DNA from: JBEBGV01 sp040081265
GTDB lineage: Bacteria; Acidobacteriota; Vicinamibacteria; Vicinamibacterales; UBA2999
Reading direction: 5' to 3'
Length of the DNA stretch: 53,568 nucleotides
Assembly: GCA_040081265.1 (NCBI GenBank)
Contig: JBEBGV010000032.1
Coordinates: 1-53,568, forward strand
In this document: positions 7,886 to 16,641 of the stretch, in pieces
How positions within the stretch are numbered: position 1 is the first letter of the stretch
How the letters are laid out: each line of letters begins with the position of its first letter
Translations under genes and position numbers: made by a program
Notes under the pieces: generated by a model
What the model was told of the DNA's origin: nothing
Seen by the model: the letters and a program-made list of their open reading frames with translations, nothing else
Databases searched by the model: none

Positions 7886-8643
7886 TGGGTTTCCCGTTGC
7901 ACGTAGCCGACAACATCGGTCAGGGTGCCCGCCGCAGCCGACGACACCAGGACATAGGTGTTCCGACCGCGCGTCCAGATGCGAGCGCGGTGGCCGAACG
8001 TCGTCACGTCCGCGCCGGGTCGTGAGACCCCTTCGAGGATGAAGAGCGAAATGTTCTGCCCATGCGCCTGATACATGACATGGGGAATCGGACCGTCAGC
8101 GTAGGTGCACTTCCGCGCCCCGTCTAATCGTAACCCTTCAGCCTCGGAGGAGGGGGGGACGTGCACAGCAAAGCCGTATTTGGCACGCAGCATCGCCTCG
8201 ATTCGGGCCGGGTCGGCCGACTTGGTCGTGCCGGTCGCAAAGAAGCGGAAACACTTGAGGTGGTCGGCCGTCAACTCGGCGGCCAGCACGGTGCTTGATC
8301 GCTCAGTGGCGACCTTGAAGAGTGCGACTGCGGTGGCGACAATCAACACGGCGGCGAGCGCCGTCGGCACGAGCACCCCGATCCAGCGCCGTGCCGACGA
8401 CGGTGACGGCCGGGAGAGCATGGCCGCCCGACAGCGGGTGTGGAGCCCCGGAGGCGCCGGAGCATTCTTGAGCATCGTGGCGCGCTGCCTGAGCACCGCC
8501 GCTCCACCGCGCTGGGCCTCCTCCTCGCGCCGACAACCCGGACACTGACTGAGGTGACGGGCAATCGCGGCCCGCGATTCCGGCGGCACCGCATCGTCCA
8601 CATAGCCCGGCAACTGATCGAGGGTGTCCCGACAGCTACTCAT
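7882..8643 (-). CDS. zinc-finger anti-sigma factor
   Basis: A 253-residue single-pass membrane anti-sigma factor. The N-terminal zf-HC2/ZAS module shows C4 and the H30-x3-C34-x2-C37 motif (HLSQCPGC). A transmembrane segment follows at about 95-115 (VLVPTALAAVLIVATAVAL), then a periplasmic domain of about 135 residues of unrecognised fold, probably the signal-sensing part. The gene lies directly downstream of the ECF sigma gene (32-base gap), the standard arrangement for a cognate pair. HX3CX2C anti-sigmas can be redox-sensitive zinc proteins, and the overlapping thioredoxin gene supports that reading without proving it. Confidence 0.9.
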   Translation of the reverse strand: MSSCRDTLDQLPGYVDDAVPPESRAAIARHLSQCPGCRREEEAQRGGAAVLRQRATMLKNAPAPPGLHTRCRAAMLSRPSPSSARRWIGVLVPTALAAVLIVATAVALFKVATERSSTVLAAELTADHLKCFRFFATGTTKSADPARIEAMLRAKYGFAVHVPPSSEAEGLRLDGARKCTYADGPIPHVMYQAHGQNISLFILEGVSRPGADVTTFGHRARIWTRGRNTYVLVSSAAAGTLTDVVGYVQRETQ

Positions 8644-8675
8644 CGGCCTGCACCTGACGCATTTCGCTCATCATC

Positions 8676-9269
8676 CTACCGTCGCCGCCCAGCCAGCTCA
8701 GAACGCGGGGACTCCGCATCCTCGACATGACTGAGACGCTCAAAAAGAAGCTTTCGTCCCCGTGCAATCCTCGACATCACCGTTCCCGGAGGAATTTCCA
8801 GCATCTCGGCGATCTCGGCATAGGTGAATTCCTCGACGTCCCGCAGCCACACCGCCTGCCGAAAGACCTCGGGCAGGCCATCCAGCGCCGCCTGCAGGTC
8901 GGCGTCGATCGACGACCGGAGCAGGATGCGCTCGGGAGTATCAAACGCCGCCGGGCCGCCGGGCCTGGTCCCCTCCTGCTCAACGACTTCGCTATCGACG
9001 TTCACGCCGGCCCTGGCCGCGTCCCGCTGCCTGTTCCTCCAGGTGTTGTGGAGGATGGTGTAGAGCCACGCCCGGAGATTCGTGCCGGGCTCGAACTTGT
9101 CGGCAAAGCGCAGGGCCTTGACGTAAGTGTCCTGCACCAGGTCTTCGGCATCGGCTCGCTGCCTCGTCAGGCGCAGAGCCGTCGCGTACAAGGGCTCGAG
9201 ATACGTCAGCACGTCGTTGGCCAGGGCCTCCCGGCGCGCGGCGGTCGCGGCAGCTCGACGTCTGAACAT
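8676..9269 (-). CDS. ECF-type RNA polymerase sigma factor
   Basis: A 197-residue sigma-70 family factor of the extracytoplasmic-function type. Region 2 spans about 20-90 (LYATALRLTRQRADAEDLVQ, then ALRFADKFEP and RAWLYTILHN), and region 4 spans about 125-180 (LPEVFRQAVWLRDVEEFTYA and PPGTVMSRIARGRK, the helix-turn-helix). Regions 1 and 3 are absent, as expected. It heads an operon with its anti-sigma, a TlpA-like thioredoxin and a small Cys protein. A GGAATAA-N16-GTTG promoter lies just upstream and fits autoregulation by an ECF factor. Confidence 0.95.
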   Translation of the reverse strand: MFRRRAAATAARREALANDVLTYLEPLYATALRLTRQRADAEDLVQDTYVKALRFADKFEPGTNLRAWLYTILHNTWRNRQRDAARAGVNVDSEVVEQEGTRPGGPAAFDTPERILLRSSIDADLQAALDGLPEVFRQAVWLRDVEEFTYAEIAEMLEIPPGTVMSRIARGRKLLFERLSHVEDAESPRSELAGRRR

Positions 9270-9290
9270 GAGGTATACGGGTCACCGAAA

Positions 9291-9320
9291 CTACAACCCT
9301 CGACCGGGACGCTTTATTCC
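9291..9320 (-). promoter_or_regulatory. putative ECF sigma-dependent promoter
   Basis: On the minus strand GGAATAA (9320-9314) is followed, after exactly 16 bases, by GTTGTA (9297-9292). GGAA-type -35 elements with a 16-base spacer are typical of ECF promoters. The start of transcription would fall near 9285, about 16 bases before the sigma gene ATG. Autoregulation is inferred. Confidence 0.5.
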
Positions 9321-9490
9321 GGGGTAGCCTCGGCGGGGACCCGAGCCTCAGTGTATACGCGGAGCGTTTGCGGCGGATGACAGACCTCCTGGAGGGACGG
9401 GACACACCAGGGACAAAACCGTCCAATCGGGGCAGCATCTTCCCGAGTAACATCGGTACATCCATTGCTTCCCGCAGAGCCAGCCCTTTA

Positions 9491-9520
9491 TTGCGGCTTT
9501 CAAAGCGTCAGCGGTAAGAT
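9491..9520 (+). promoter_or_regulatory. possible sigma-70 promoter of the peptidase/barrel gene
   Basis: TTGCGG (9491-9496), an 18-base spacer and TAAGAT (9515-9520). It would give a leader of about 90 bases before ATG 9618. Matches are partial, so this is a weak prediction. Confidence 0.3.
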
Positions 9521-9617
9521 CGCGGCTCGCCGCGCGGTCGATACCGGTTTCGCGCATTCCACACGGCAGGCACGGCGCATCATCGGATGGGCGCACCACC
9601 TGCGAGGAGAACGAACG

Positions 9618-12600
9618 ATGAGCCAACAGACGCGGCGCGGGACCACCCCGAGCCCGACGCCGGACCTCGGCCTGGTCGAGGCGTTGCGCGGCAAGCACCC
9701 CTCCCCGCGGCGCGCACTCGCGCTGCTCATCGCCGGCGTGATGGCGCTGGTCATCTCCGCTGCACCGGCCTCGGCCCAGACACCATTTGTGCCCTACTTC
9801 GGCAAGAACCAGGTCCGCTACGACCACTTTCGCTGGCAGATCTACACGACCGATCATTTCGAAATTTTTTACTACCCCGAGATCGAGCAACACCTCGAAC
9901 GGATCGCGGGCTACGCCGAAAGCGCCTATCAGCACATCAGCTCCGAGCTGAAATACGACCTGGCGTTCAAGGTGCCCCTGATCATCTTCAAGACCAGCAG
10001 CGAGTTCCAGGAACAGAACGTCGTGCCCGGCGCGGCACAGGAAGGTGTGGGCGCATTCGCTGAACCGTTCCGCCAGCGCATCGTGCTCCCCATCGATGAC
10101 CCGCCGGATCTTCTCTACCGGTTGATCGTGCACGAACTCACCCATCAGTTCGAGTTCGACATCATCCCGACATCGCTCATCCGCAGGAGTGTGCCGCTGT
10201 GGGTCAACGAAGGCTTGTCGGACTACATGACGGGCATCTGGCAGCCGCTGGACCTGATGACCATCCGCGACGCCGCCGTCAGCGACATCGTCCCGAAGAT
10301 GAGCAAGATGGACGACTACGGCAACTTCACCAACCTGCGCATGGTCTACAACCTCGGGCACGCCGTGTTCGAGTTCATCGAGTCCAAGTGGGGCAAGGAA
10401 GGTCTGCGGCAGTACCTGTTCGCGCTGCGTAAGGCGGTCATCGGTGGCGGCGAGGATGCCTACATGGAGGCGTTCAAGCTCTCGCCCGAGGAATTCGATC
10501 AGCAGTTCGAGAAGTATCTGAAGGATCGCTTCAAGGCCTTCCGCGACAAGGAGCGTCCAGCCGACTACGGACGTAACCTGGCCCCGGACCCGGAGAAGTC
10601 CCCCTTCAATGCAGCGGTCTCCATCGAACCCTCCCCCTCTGGCGATCTGATTGCCGTCGCCACAGGCAACCGGAAGGAGCGCGAGCTCGACATTGTCCTG
10701 ATCTCGGCCAAGGACGGGTCGGTGATCCGCAACCTCACCAACGGGTTCGACCAGGACAAGGGCTTCGAGTTCGTCGTGCAGCCTGGCGGGCGCTTCAACC
10801 AGGTCCCGTGGATCTCATGGTCGGCGAGCGGAGACCGTGTCGCCTATTTCGTGCGCACAGAAAAGTCGCGCACGCTGATCGTCCAGAACGTCCTGAACCG
10901 CGACATCGAGCAGCGCGTCAACATGCGCATGGTCGACGATCCCGAGTCGCCGGACTTCTCCCCCGATGGCAACCGCATGGCTTTTGCGGCGCTGCAGGGC
11001 GGGGTGGGCGACATCTTCGTCATGGACCTGGCGAGCGGCGCCCTGACCAACGTCACCAAGGATGGCTTCGGAAATTCGGGCCCCACCTGGGCACCCGATG
11101 GCCGTTCGATTGTCTATCTCACCCGCGTCAGCGGCAACGAGAAGCTGTTCCGCGTTGACCTCGCCACCGGCACCAAGACGCAGCTCACGTTCGGAACCCA
11201 CGATGACACGGGCGCGCAGTTCATGGACGCCGACACCCTTGTGTTCTCGAGCACGGCGATCGACCCGTCGCAGTCGATCGACGCCGAGGTGGCACGCAAC
11301 GGTCGCGTCTACAACATCTGGACCCTCAACCTGCGTAACGGCGAGCTGCGCCAGCTGACCGACACCGTCGGCGGCAACATCTCTGCCGTCGTGCTCAAGG
11401 AAGGCGCCACCTCCCGCATCGCCTTCGTGTCCTACTACAAAGGCACCTACGAGCTGCACACCCTCGACCAGCGAGACCCGATTGTCACCGCCGCAACGAG
11501 CGACTTCGGCAGTCCCGGGCAGATTATCGACTTCCAGGCGCCCATGGCGCACACGCTGATCCCGGCCAACAAGAAGACCAAGGGCACGTTTGAGAAGATG
11601 TTCCTCGACGGTCGCCCGCCGGTGAACGTCGGCGTCACCAGCGGCGGCGACGTCTTCGGCGGGTCGGCGGTCACCTTCAGCGACGTCCTGGGCGACAAGC
11701 AGTTCAACATGTATGCGGCGTCGATCTCGCAGTACCGCACGCTCGCCTTCTCGTTCCAGAACATCTCGCGACGCTTCAACTACGCGTTCCAGGGCTTCTC
11801 GCAGACGACGTTTTTCTACGGCAACATCTCGAACGTCTTCTACGACCCCTCGCTGGCGGGCCTGATCGATCGGGACCTCGCGCTGGCCACGCGTACGCTT
11901 CGCGGCGGAACGGCGTTCGGCATCTATCCGTTCAACCGGTACCGGCGTGTCGAACTCTCCGGCGGAGTACTGCAGTACAAGGAAGAGTTCAACGACCCGA
12001 GCCTGCAGGCGTATTCGCAGGACTACCAGAACCAGCAGTTCGGCCGTCAGCTCTTCCAGAGCGGCACGCTGGTTCCGTTCGGCGTCACCTACGTGCAGGA
12101 GACGACGGTCTTCCGAGAGTTCGGACCGCTATCCGGCAACACGGTTCGCCTCAGCTACGAGATCGCGCCCAAGATCGGCGACACGCTGTCGCGACAGACT
12201 ACGGATCTCGACGCACGCTATTACCAGCGCATCGGCACCTCGGGACTGCTGGCCCTGCGCGCCCGCGGGTTCAAGAGCTGGGGTGACTCGCCAACCTTCA
12301 TGTACTTCGGCGGCAACTCGGAACTGCGCGGATACGACTACCTGTCGTTCCTGGGTTCAAAGTCCGCGTTCTTCAACGCCGAGCTGCGATTCCCGTTCAT
12401 CGAAGCGATGTTGACGCCGATCGGCGTGTTGGGCGGAATCCGTGGTGTGCTGTTCGCCAACATGGGTGGCGGGAGCTTCGACGGCCAGACCGGTGCCGAA
12501 GGCGGGAAGTTCAAGTGGCTCTCCAACGACACGATCCAGTATCAACCCATCGTCAGCCGGCAGCAGGATCCCATCACCGGCGTGATCAACGAAACCCGCG

Positions 12601-12818
12601 GGCCGACTGAAACGATCTCGGGTCTGCGCCTGGTGGACGCGAGGGCGTCCTACGGGGTCGGCCTCGAGACCTTCGCCCTCGGTTTCCCGGTTCACTTCGA
12701 CTGGTCGTGGAAGACGCTCTTCAACAAGCAGTGGGAAGATGCGCTCTTACGGCTCGATGGTGGGAGCAGCGCCTTCCGCAAGGCCCGCTTCGCCGTCTGG
12801 ATCGGCTACGACTTCTAG
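9618..12818 (+). CDS. HExxH peptidase/beta-propeller/Omp85-like barrel fusion protein
   Basis: A 1066-residue exported multidomain protein. Residues 1-54 are a long signal sequence ending ASAQT. Residues about 60-300 form a gluzincin-like metallopeptidase domain of the peptidase-MA type: HELTH (172-176) with the third ligand Glu198 in VNEGLSDY. Residues about 330-650 carry TolB/PD40-type propeller repeats (SPDFSPDGNRMAF, PTWAPDGRSIVYL). The C-terminal third is a beta-barrel with an Omp85-superfamily signature (ELRGYDY, R904-G-Y) and a terminal Phe, as in outer-membrane proteins. It may be a surface peptidase held by a barrel. The start was set at ATG 9618 (GAGGAGA upstream); the frame is open further upstream but without a signal-like start. 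Confidence 0.85.
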   Translation: MSQQTRRGTTPSPTPDLGLVEALRGKHPSPRRALALLIAGVMALVISAAPASAQTPFVPYFGKNQVRYDHFRWQIYTTDHFEIFYYPEIEQHLERIAGYAESAYQHISSELKYDLAFKVPLIIFKTSSEFQEQNVVPGAAQEGVGAFAEPFRQRIVLPIDDPPDLLYRLIVHELTHQFEFDIIPTSLIRRSVPLWVNEGLSDYMTGIWQPLDLMTIRDAAVSDIVPKMSKMDDYGNFTNLRMVYNLGHAVFEFIESKWGKEGLRQYLFALRKAVIGGGEDAYMEAFKLSPEEFDQQFEKYLKDRFKAFRDKERPADYGRNLAPDPEKSPFNAAVSIEPSPSGDLIAVATGNRKERELDIVLISAKDGSVIRNLTNGFDQDKGFEFVVQPGGRFNQVPWISWSASGDRVAYFVRTEKSRTLIVQNVLNRDIEQRVNMRMVDDPESPDFSPDGNRMAFAALQGGVGDIFVMDLASGALTNVTKDGFGNSGPTWAPDGRSIVYLTRVSGNEKLFRVDLATGTKTQLTFGTHDDTGAQFMDADTLVFSSTAIDPSQSIDAEVARNGRVYNIWTLNLRNGELRQLTDTVGGNISAVVLKEGATSRIAFVSYYKGTYELHTLDQRDPIVTAATSDFGSPGQIIDFQAPMAHTLIPANKKTKGTFEKMFLDGRPPVNVGVTSGGDVFGGSAVTFSDVLGDKQFNMYAASISQYRTLAFSFQNISRRFNYAFQGFSQTTFFYGNISNVFYDPSLAGLIDRDLALATRTLRGGTAFGIYPFNRYRRVELSGGVLQYKEEFNDPSLQAYSQDYQNQQFGRQLFQSGTLVPFGVTYVQETTVFREFGPLSGNTVRLSYEIAPKIGDTLSRQTTDLDARYYQRIGTSGLLALRARGFKSWGDSPTFMYFGGNSELRGYDYLSFLGSKSAFFNAELRFPFIEAMLTPIGVLGGIRGVLFANMGGGSFDGQTGAEGGKFKWLSNDTIQYQPIVSRQQDPITGVINETRGPTETISGLRLVDARASYGVGLETFALGFPVHFDWSWKTLFNKQWEDALLRLDGGSSAFRKARFAVWIGYDF

Positions 12819-12838
12819 AGTCTGATGGCCTGAGGCGG

Positions 12839-14362
12839 TTAAAACTTCCTCAGGCGCAATTCACTGCGCGCCATGTCCATCGTGACGCGGTAATTGCCGA
12901 GAAAGGTGTGGCCAACGATGCCGCCCAGCCTGAAGCCGAGGAGCAGGCTGGGTGCGCGGAGGTTGAGCACGACAAGGGAGTAGTTCTTGTACTCGATGCG
13001 GTCGAACTCGAGGTTCTGACCGGGCAGCAGGAACGCATCGCGATCCCAGCCTGACGTGCCGTAGACGCGGAGCGGAATCCGGCGAGGCCCGCCGGGCTCG
13101 ATATTCAGGTCCTCTGCGGTTTCAGAACTGATCGAAATCACCTGACCACCGGTGTCGACCACAAAGTACGCAGAGTGGGTCTCGTTCAGCAGGCCCCGTA
13201 CCATCGCCAGCCGGTGCACGCGCATCGGCAGCTTGAAGTCAGACTCCTCTTCCGGCAGCGTGCGCCCGATCGTCAGCAGGCGACGCTGGTAGTCAATGGT
13301 CATAGACAGACCAAGCGACAGTGGTGAGAAGCTCTCCCCTTCGCGCTTCGGGATCCCTCGAAGCGCCGGATTCTTGATCAGCACCGGCAGGTTCTGCACC
13401 GCGAGCGTCCCGATTTCGAGACGGTCGATCCTCGCCAGCTGCAGGCCACGCAGACCCACCTCGCCGACACCCGCGCTCAGGGTGTAGGTGATGGGCTTGA
13501 CATTCTGGCGCTCGGCAGTCTCGCGCGAGATCACCGTCTCTTCGGACCCGGTGTCGAGCATGAAGTCCTGAAGGGCTCCGCCATTGACACGCGCCTGAAC
13601 GACAACCTTCTCGTTGACGAGGCGGAATGGCACGGTGTGCAGACGAGAGAGGACCTCGGGCGCGACATCGACGGGGACGCGTCCCTCGAACGCCTTGAGG
13701 AACTGCACCTGGGCACGCGACCATGCCGCCTTGTCACTCCGGTCTTTGTTGGGCAGCAGGTTGATGAAGTTGGTGTACGACGCCGCCGCTTCATCGAACC
13801 GGTTCAGACGCTCGTAGATCTCGGCGACGCCGGCGTGGAGTTCACCGTCGCGCGGAGAGGCGGCGACCGCACTCAGGCCCTCACGAAGCGCGTCGTCGAG
13901 ACGGCTCTTGGTCGCGAGCGAGCGGGAGACACCGAAACGCGCCCGAGCCGAACCCGGGACACGGCGGAGCACGTCTTCGTAGACGACATCGGCCTCATCG
14001 AAGAGGCCGGTCGCCCACATGGCATCGGCGTAGAGAGTTGCGGCCTCGGTGTCAGCGGGCACGGCCTTGCGCAGCTGATCGGCATCCGCGCGTGCGGTGA
14101 CGAACTCTGCCAGCCGCAGTTCAGTCTTCACCTTCCCCTTGCGGGCACGGATGGCAAGATCAAAATCGGGAGCGTGAGTGGCGCGGTCGAAGGCGGCGAG
14201 CGCTTCCTGATAGCGGGTCTCGTCGCTCAACAGGTTTCCGAGCTGATACTGGACCTCGGCATCGGCGTTGGAGATGTCCTGCGCGCGCACCACGAGCGTG
14301 CAGGCACCGATCACGGCAGCAACCACCAGAATCACACGGCGCGATGACGACAGCATGAGCAA
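12839..14362 (-). CDS. exported TPR protein with two retropepsin-like aspartic protease domains
   Basis: A 507-residue protein with an N-terminal signal segment (about 8-27). Residues about 35-230 are TPR-like helical repeats (YQLGNLLSDETRYQEALAAF, later YERLNRFDEAAASYTNF). Two aspartyl-protease half-domains follow, each with the DTG triad: FMLDTGSEETVIS (Asp270) and YFVVDTGGQVIS (Asp403). Bacterial proteins of this aspartyl_protease_2 type may fold as a single-chain pepsin-like enzyme; substrates are unknown. An AGGAAGG ribosome site precedes ATG 14362. It converges on the peptidase/barrel gene (20-base gap) and follows the ferredoxin gene on the same strand by 18 bases. Confidence 0.9.
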   Translation of the reverse strand: MLMLSSSRRVILVVAAVIGACTLVVRAQDISNADAEVQYQLGNLLSDETRYQEALAAFDRATHAPDFDLAIRARKGKVKTELRLAEFVTARADADQLRKAVPADTEAATLYADAMWATGLFDEADVVYEDVLRRVPGSARARFGVSRSLATKSRLDDALREGLSAVAASPRDGELHAGVAEIYERLNRFDEAAASYTNFINLLPNKDRSDKAAWSRAQVQFLKAFEGRVPVDVAPEVLSRLHTVPFRLVNEKVVVQARVNGGALQDFMLDTGSEETVISRETAERQNVKPITYTLSAGVGEVGLRGLQLARIDRLEIGTLAVQNLPVLIKNPALRGIPKREGESFSPLSLGLSMTIDYQRRLLTIGRTLPEEESDFKLPMRVHRLAMVRGLLNETHSAYFVVDTGGQVISISSETAEDLNIEPGGPRRIPLRVYGTSGWDRDAFLLPGQNLEFDRIEYKNYSLVVLNLRAPSLLLGFRLGGIVGHTFLGNYRVTMDMARSELRLRKF

Positions 14363-14380
14363 CGACCTTCCTGATTCGCG

Positions 14381-14641
14381 TTACTTCTGGAAGAACTCCG
14401 CGTTCACCGGAATGAACCGAGCCCACTTCTCGGGCGTTTCGTCGAGTGCAAAAATCGCTTCCACGGGACATGCCGGCACGCACGCGCCGCAGTCGATGCA
14501 TTCATCGGGGTGGATGTAGAGCATCTCCGAGGCGTCGAAGCCCCCTTCGTCCTTGCGTGGATGAATACAGTCTACCGGGCAGACGTCCACACACGCGGTG
14601 TCTTTGGTGCCGATACAGGGCTCACAGATGATGTACGCCAC
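14381..14641 (-). CDS. 7Fe-type (3Fe-4S/4Fe-4S) ferredoxin
   Basis: An 86-residue ferredoxin. The N-terminal cluster motif reads ICEPCIGTKDTACVDVCPVD and the second reads CIDCGACVPACPVEAIF, giving two Fe-S clusters of the bacterial 7Fe or 8Fe kind. The signature AYIICEPCIGTKD is typical of the small ferredoxins of this group. The frame is open to 14722, but GTG 14641 is chosen because it starts right at the conserved N-terminus, has GGAG just upstream, and because a TATACT -10 box (14710-14705) lies inside the longer version. It probably acts as a soluble electron carrier; its partner is not evident here. Confidence 0.92.
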   Translation of the reverse strand: MAYIICEPCIGTKDTACVDVCPVDCIHPRKDEGGFDASEMLYIHPDECIDCGACVPACPVEAIFALDETPEKWARFIPVNAEFFQK

Positions 14642-14704
14642 ACAGGTCTCCAGACGGCCAGCCGCCTGACAGGAGAACAAGGCGGCCCGGGGTTCAGGGC
14701 AAGG

Positions 14705-14710
14705 AGTATA
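14705..14710 (-). promoter_or_regulatory. putative -10 box of the ferredoxin gene
   Basis: TATACT on the minus strand (14710-14705), giving a leader of about 57 bases to GTG 14641. No clear -35 element is seen. Confidence 0.4.
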
Positions 14711-14729
14711 CCGCGGCGCCACCCGGGAG

Positions 14730-14757
14730 CCGGCGCCGGGTTTCGTAAGCCCTTACG
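14730..14757. repeat. two palindromes between divergent promoters
   Basis: CCGGCGCCGG (14730-14739) is a perfect palindrome and CGTAA-GCCC-TTACG (14744-14757) is a second dyad. Both lie between the leftward ferredoxin -10 box and the rightward kinase -10 box. They may be regulator sites; no family can be assigned. Confidence 0.35.
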
Positions 14758-14794
14758 GGGTTCGTCCCTGCCGGCGGATGACGCGTCTGCTCGG

Positions 14795-14800
14795 TATAAT
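14795..14800 (+). promoter_or_regulatory. putative -10 box of the histidine-kinase operon
   Basis: Perfect consensus TATAAT, 44 bases upstream of ATG 14845. A matching -35 is not obvious, which could mean activator dependence. Confidence 0.45.
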
Positions 14801-14844
14801 CCCGGCAGAGCCGCGCGCGTTGGATCGCAACTCGCAACCATTCC

Positions 14845-16641
14845 ATGTCTCAACCGGTGCGGATTTCTACTTCGCTCACCAACCGCATCTTCCTGGCGTG
14901 CACGCTCCTTGTCACGCTGGCACTCGCGCTCGCCTTCGCCTACCTCTACTGGCGCACGTCCCGGGATACTGAGACCGACCTCGCCCGTGAGCTGCAGGAA
15001 TCCAGCGTGCTCATGCAGGAATACCAGGCCTCGCTGACCGACACCTTTGGACGCATGACGCGAATGGTTGCCGACCTCCCGAAACTGAAGGCGGCGGTCG
15101 AAACCGCCGACCCGCCGACCATACAGCCGCTGGCCGACGAATACCTGGCGCGTATAGGCGCTGACACGCTCATCCTCACAGGACGCTCGGGCGTCGTGCT
15201 TGCCACGTCCGGGGTCGTACCCGCGCAGATTCCGGCGCCCGCCAGCCAGGCGTCGCTCGATGAACACAGCGCCTTCTGGCCCCACGATCGCGGTCTGCTC
15301 GAGATCACCAGCGTCCCGATTCTCCTTGACGGCACGCCACCGGACATCCTCGGCCGCCTGACCGTCGGATTCCTGCTGGATGACGCGCGCGCCCGGCAGT
15401 TCAAGCGCCTGACCGGCAGCGACTTCGCCTTCCTGGTGTCGGGACGAGTGGTGGCCTCGACGATCGACGTCGAGGATGCCGCCACCCTCACGACGCTCAG
15501 CCCGGCCGGCCTCGCCGGGACGCCCCCGCCGTTCGCGCGCACGCTTCGTCTTCATGGTGAAGACTTTCTGGCCACGTCGCGACCACTGGCGCTCGATCCG
15601 GCGGCGGTTGACAACTCACTGGCACCGTCTGCGGTCGTGCTTCGCTCGAGGACGGAACGAATGCGTCTGCTCTCAACGATACGGTCGGGTTTGAGCGGTG
15701 CCCTGATCGTCGCGGTGCTCCTGGCGGCCGTTCTCAGCTATGTCGTCGCACGCACGATGACGCGTCCGCTGAGCGCCATCACGACCGCCATGCGGGACAT
15801 CGCGCTGACCGGCGACCTGACCCGGAAGGTTACGCTCACGCACGGCGACTGGCACGACGAGGACGCCCGGGTGCTGGCAACGACCTTCAACACCCTGACC
15901 GACTCCATCGCCACGTTTCAGCGGGAGGAAGCCCAGCGTGAGCGACTGTCCGCCCTGGGCCGGCTTTCCACCGTGATCGCTCACGAGGTGCGGAACCCGT
16001 TGATGATCATCCGCGCCGCCCTGCGCAGCCTGCGACGCGGCGAGGCCAGTCCTGCCGAGCGACGCGAAGCGCTGGACGACATCGACGAGGAAACGAGCCG
16101 CCTCAACCGTATCGTCAGCGACGTGCTCGACTTTGCTCGTCCCATCCACTTCGAGCGGCGAGAGGTGGACATCAACACGCTCTGCCGCACGTCGGTGGAT
16201 GCCGCCTGGGTGGATGCGCCCGCCGGAAGCGTGACGCTCGACCTGGACCCACGCCTCCCCGTTGTCACCACCGACGCCGAACGCGTCCGCACGGCGCTTG
16301 TGAACATCCTGACCAACGCCAGGTACGCCGTCGCCGCCAGCACTGGACCAGACGCCGGGGCCAGCGAACTGACCGAGGCGGGCGTTCAACTCACTACCCG
16401 ACACGACGACGACGGCGTGCAGGTGACGATTCGCGATCGAGGCGTCGGTATCTCGGCCGATGACATGGCACACATCTTCGATCCCTACTTCACCACCAGG
16501 CGCGGCGGCACCGGGCTTGGCCTGCCGATTGCCAAGAACATCGTCGAGGGGCTCGGAGGGCGCATCGAAGTGACCAGCATTCGTGGAGAGGGGACGGAAC
16601 TGCGCATCACGCTGCCGACCAATGCCGGAGCGCCAGCATGA
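14845..16641 (+). CDS. membrane sensor histidine kinase
   Basis: A 598-residue sensor kinase. TM1 lies at about 17-37, a periplasmic sensor domain of roughly 230 residues at 38-275, TM2 at about 282-301, and a HAMP domain at about 302-360 (RTMTRPLSAITTAMRDIA). The HisKA domain has the H-box HEVRNPLMII with phospho-acceptor His380, followed by a HATPase_c domain with the N-box (LTNARYAV), DRGVGISADD and GGTGLGLPIAKN. The last four bases overlap the response-regulator gene (ATGA), so the two form a cognate NtrB/NtrC-like pair. The signal sensed by the periplasmic domain is unknown. Confidence 0.95.
   Translation: MSQPVRISTSLTNRIFLACTLLVTLALALAFAYLYWRTSRDTETDLARELQESSVLMQEYQASLTDTFGRMTRMVADLPKLKAAVETADPPTIQPLADEYLARIGADTLILTGRSGVVLATSGVVPAQIPAPASQASLDEHSAFWPHDRGLLEITSVPILLDGTPPDILGRLTVGFLLDDARARQFKRLTGSDFAFLVSGRVVASTIDVEDAATLTTLSPAGLAGTPPPFARTLRLHGEDFLATSRPLALDPAAVDNSLAPSAVVLRSRTERMRLLSTIRSGLSGALIVAVLLAAVLSYVVARTMTRPLSAITTAMRDIALTGDLTRKVTLTHGDWHDEDARVLATTFNTLTDSIATFQREEAQRERLSALGRLSTVIAHEVRNPLMIIRAALRSLRRGEASPAERREALDDIDEETSRLNRIVSDVLDFARPIHFERREVDINTLCRTSVDAAWVDAPAGSVTLDLDPRLPVVTTDAERVRTALVNILTNARYAVAASTGPDAGASELTEAGVQLTTRHDDDGVQVTIRDRGVGISADDMAHIFDPYFTTRRGGTGLGLPIAKNIVEGLGGRIEVTSIRGEGTELRITLPTNAGAPA

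Larger units (their letters stand above)
9270..9617. other. 348-base divergent intergenic region
   Basis: Region between the ECF sigma gene and the peptidase/barrel gene. It holds the ECF-like promoter (9291-9320), an imperfect inverted repeat around 9328-9350, two GTATAC hexamers (9273-9278 and 9353-9358) and a possible sigma-70 promoter for the rightward gene (9491-9520). I see no convincing coding region, tRNA or terminator in it. Confidence 0.6.

Noticed and set aside
9465..9617. N-terminal extension of the peptidase/barrel protein
   Set aside because: The frame is open upstream to 9465, but the extension lacks a signal-like or conserved sequence, and a GAGGAGA ribosome site supports ATG 9618.
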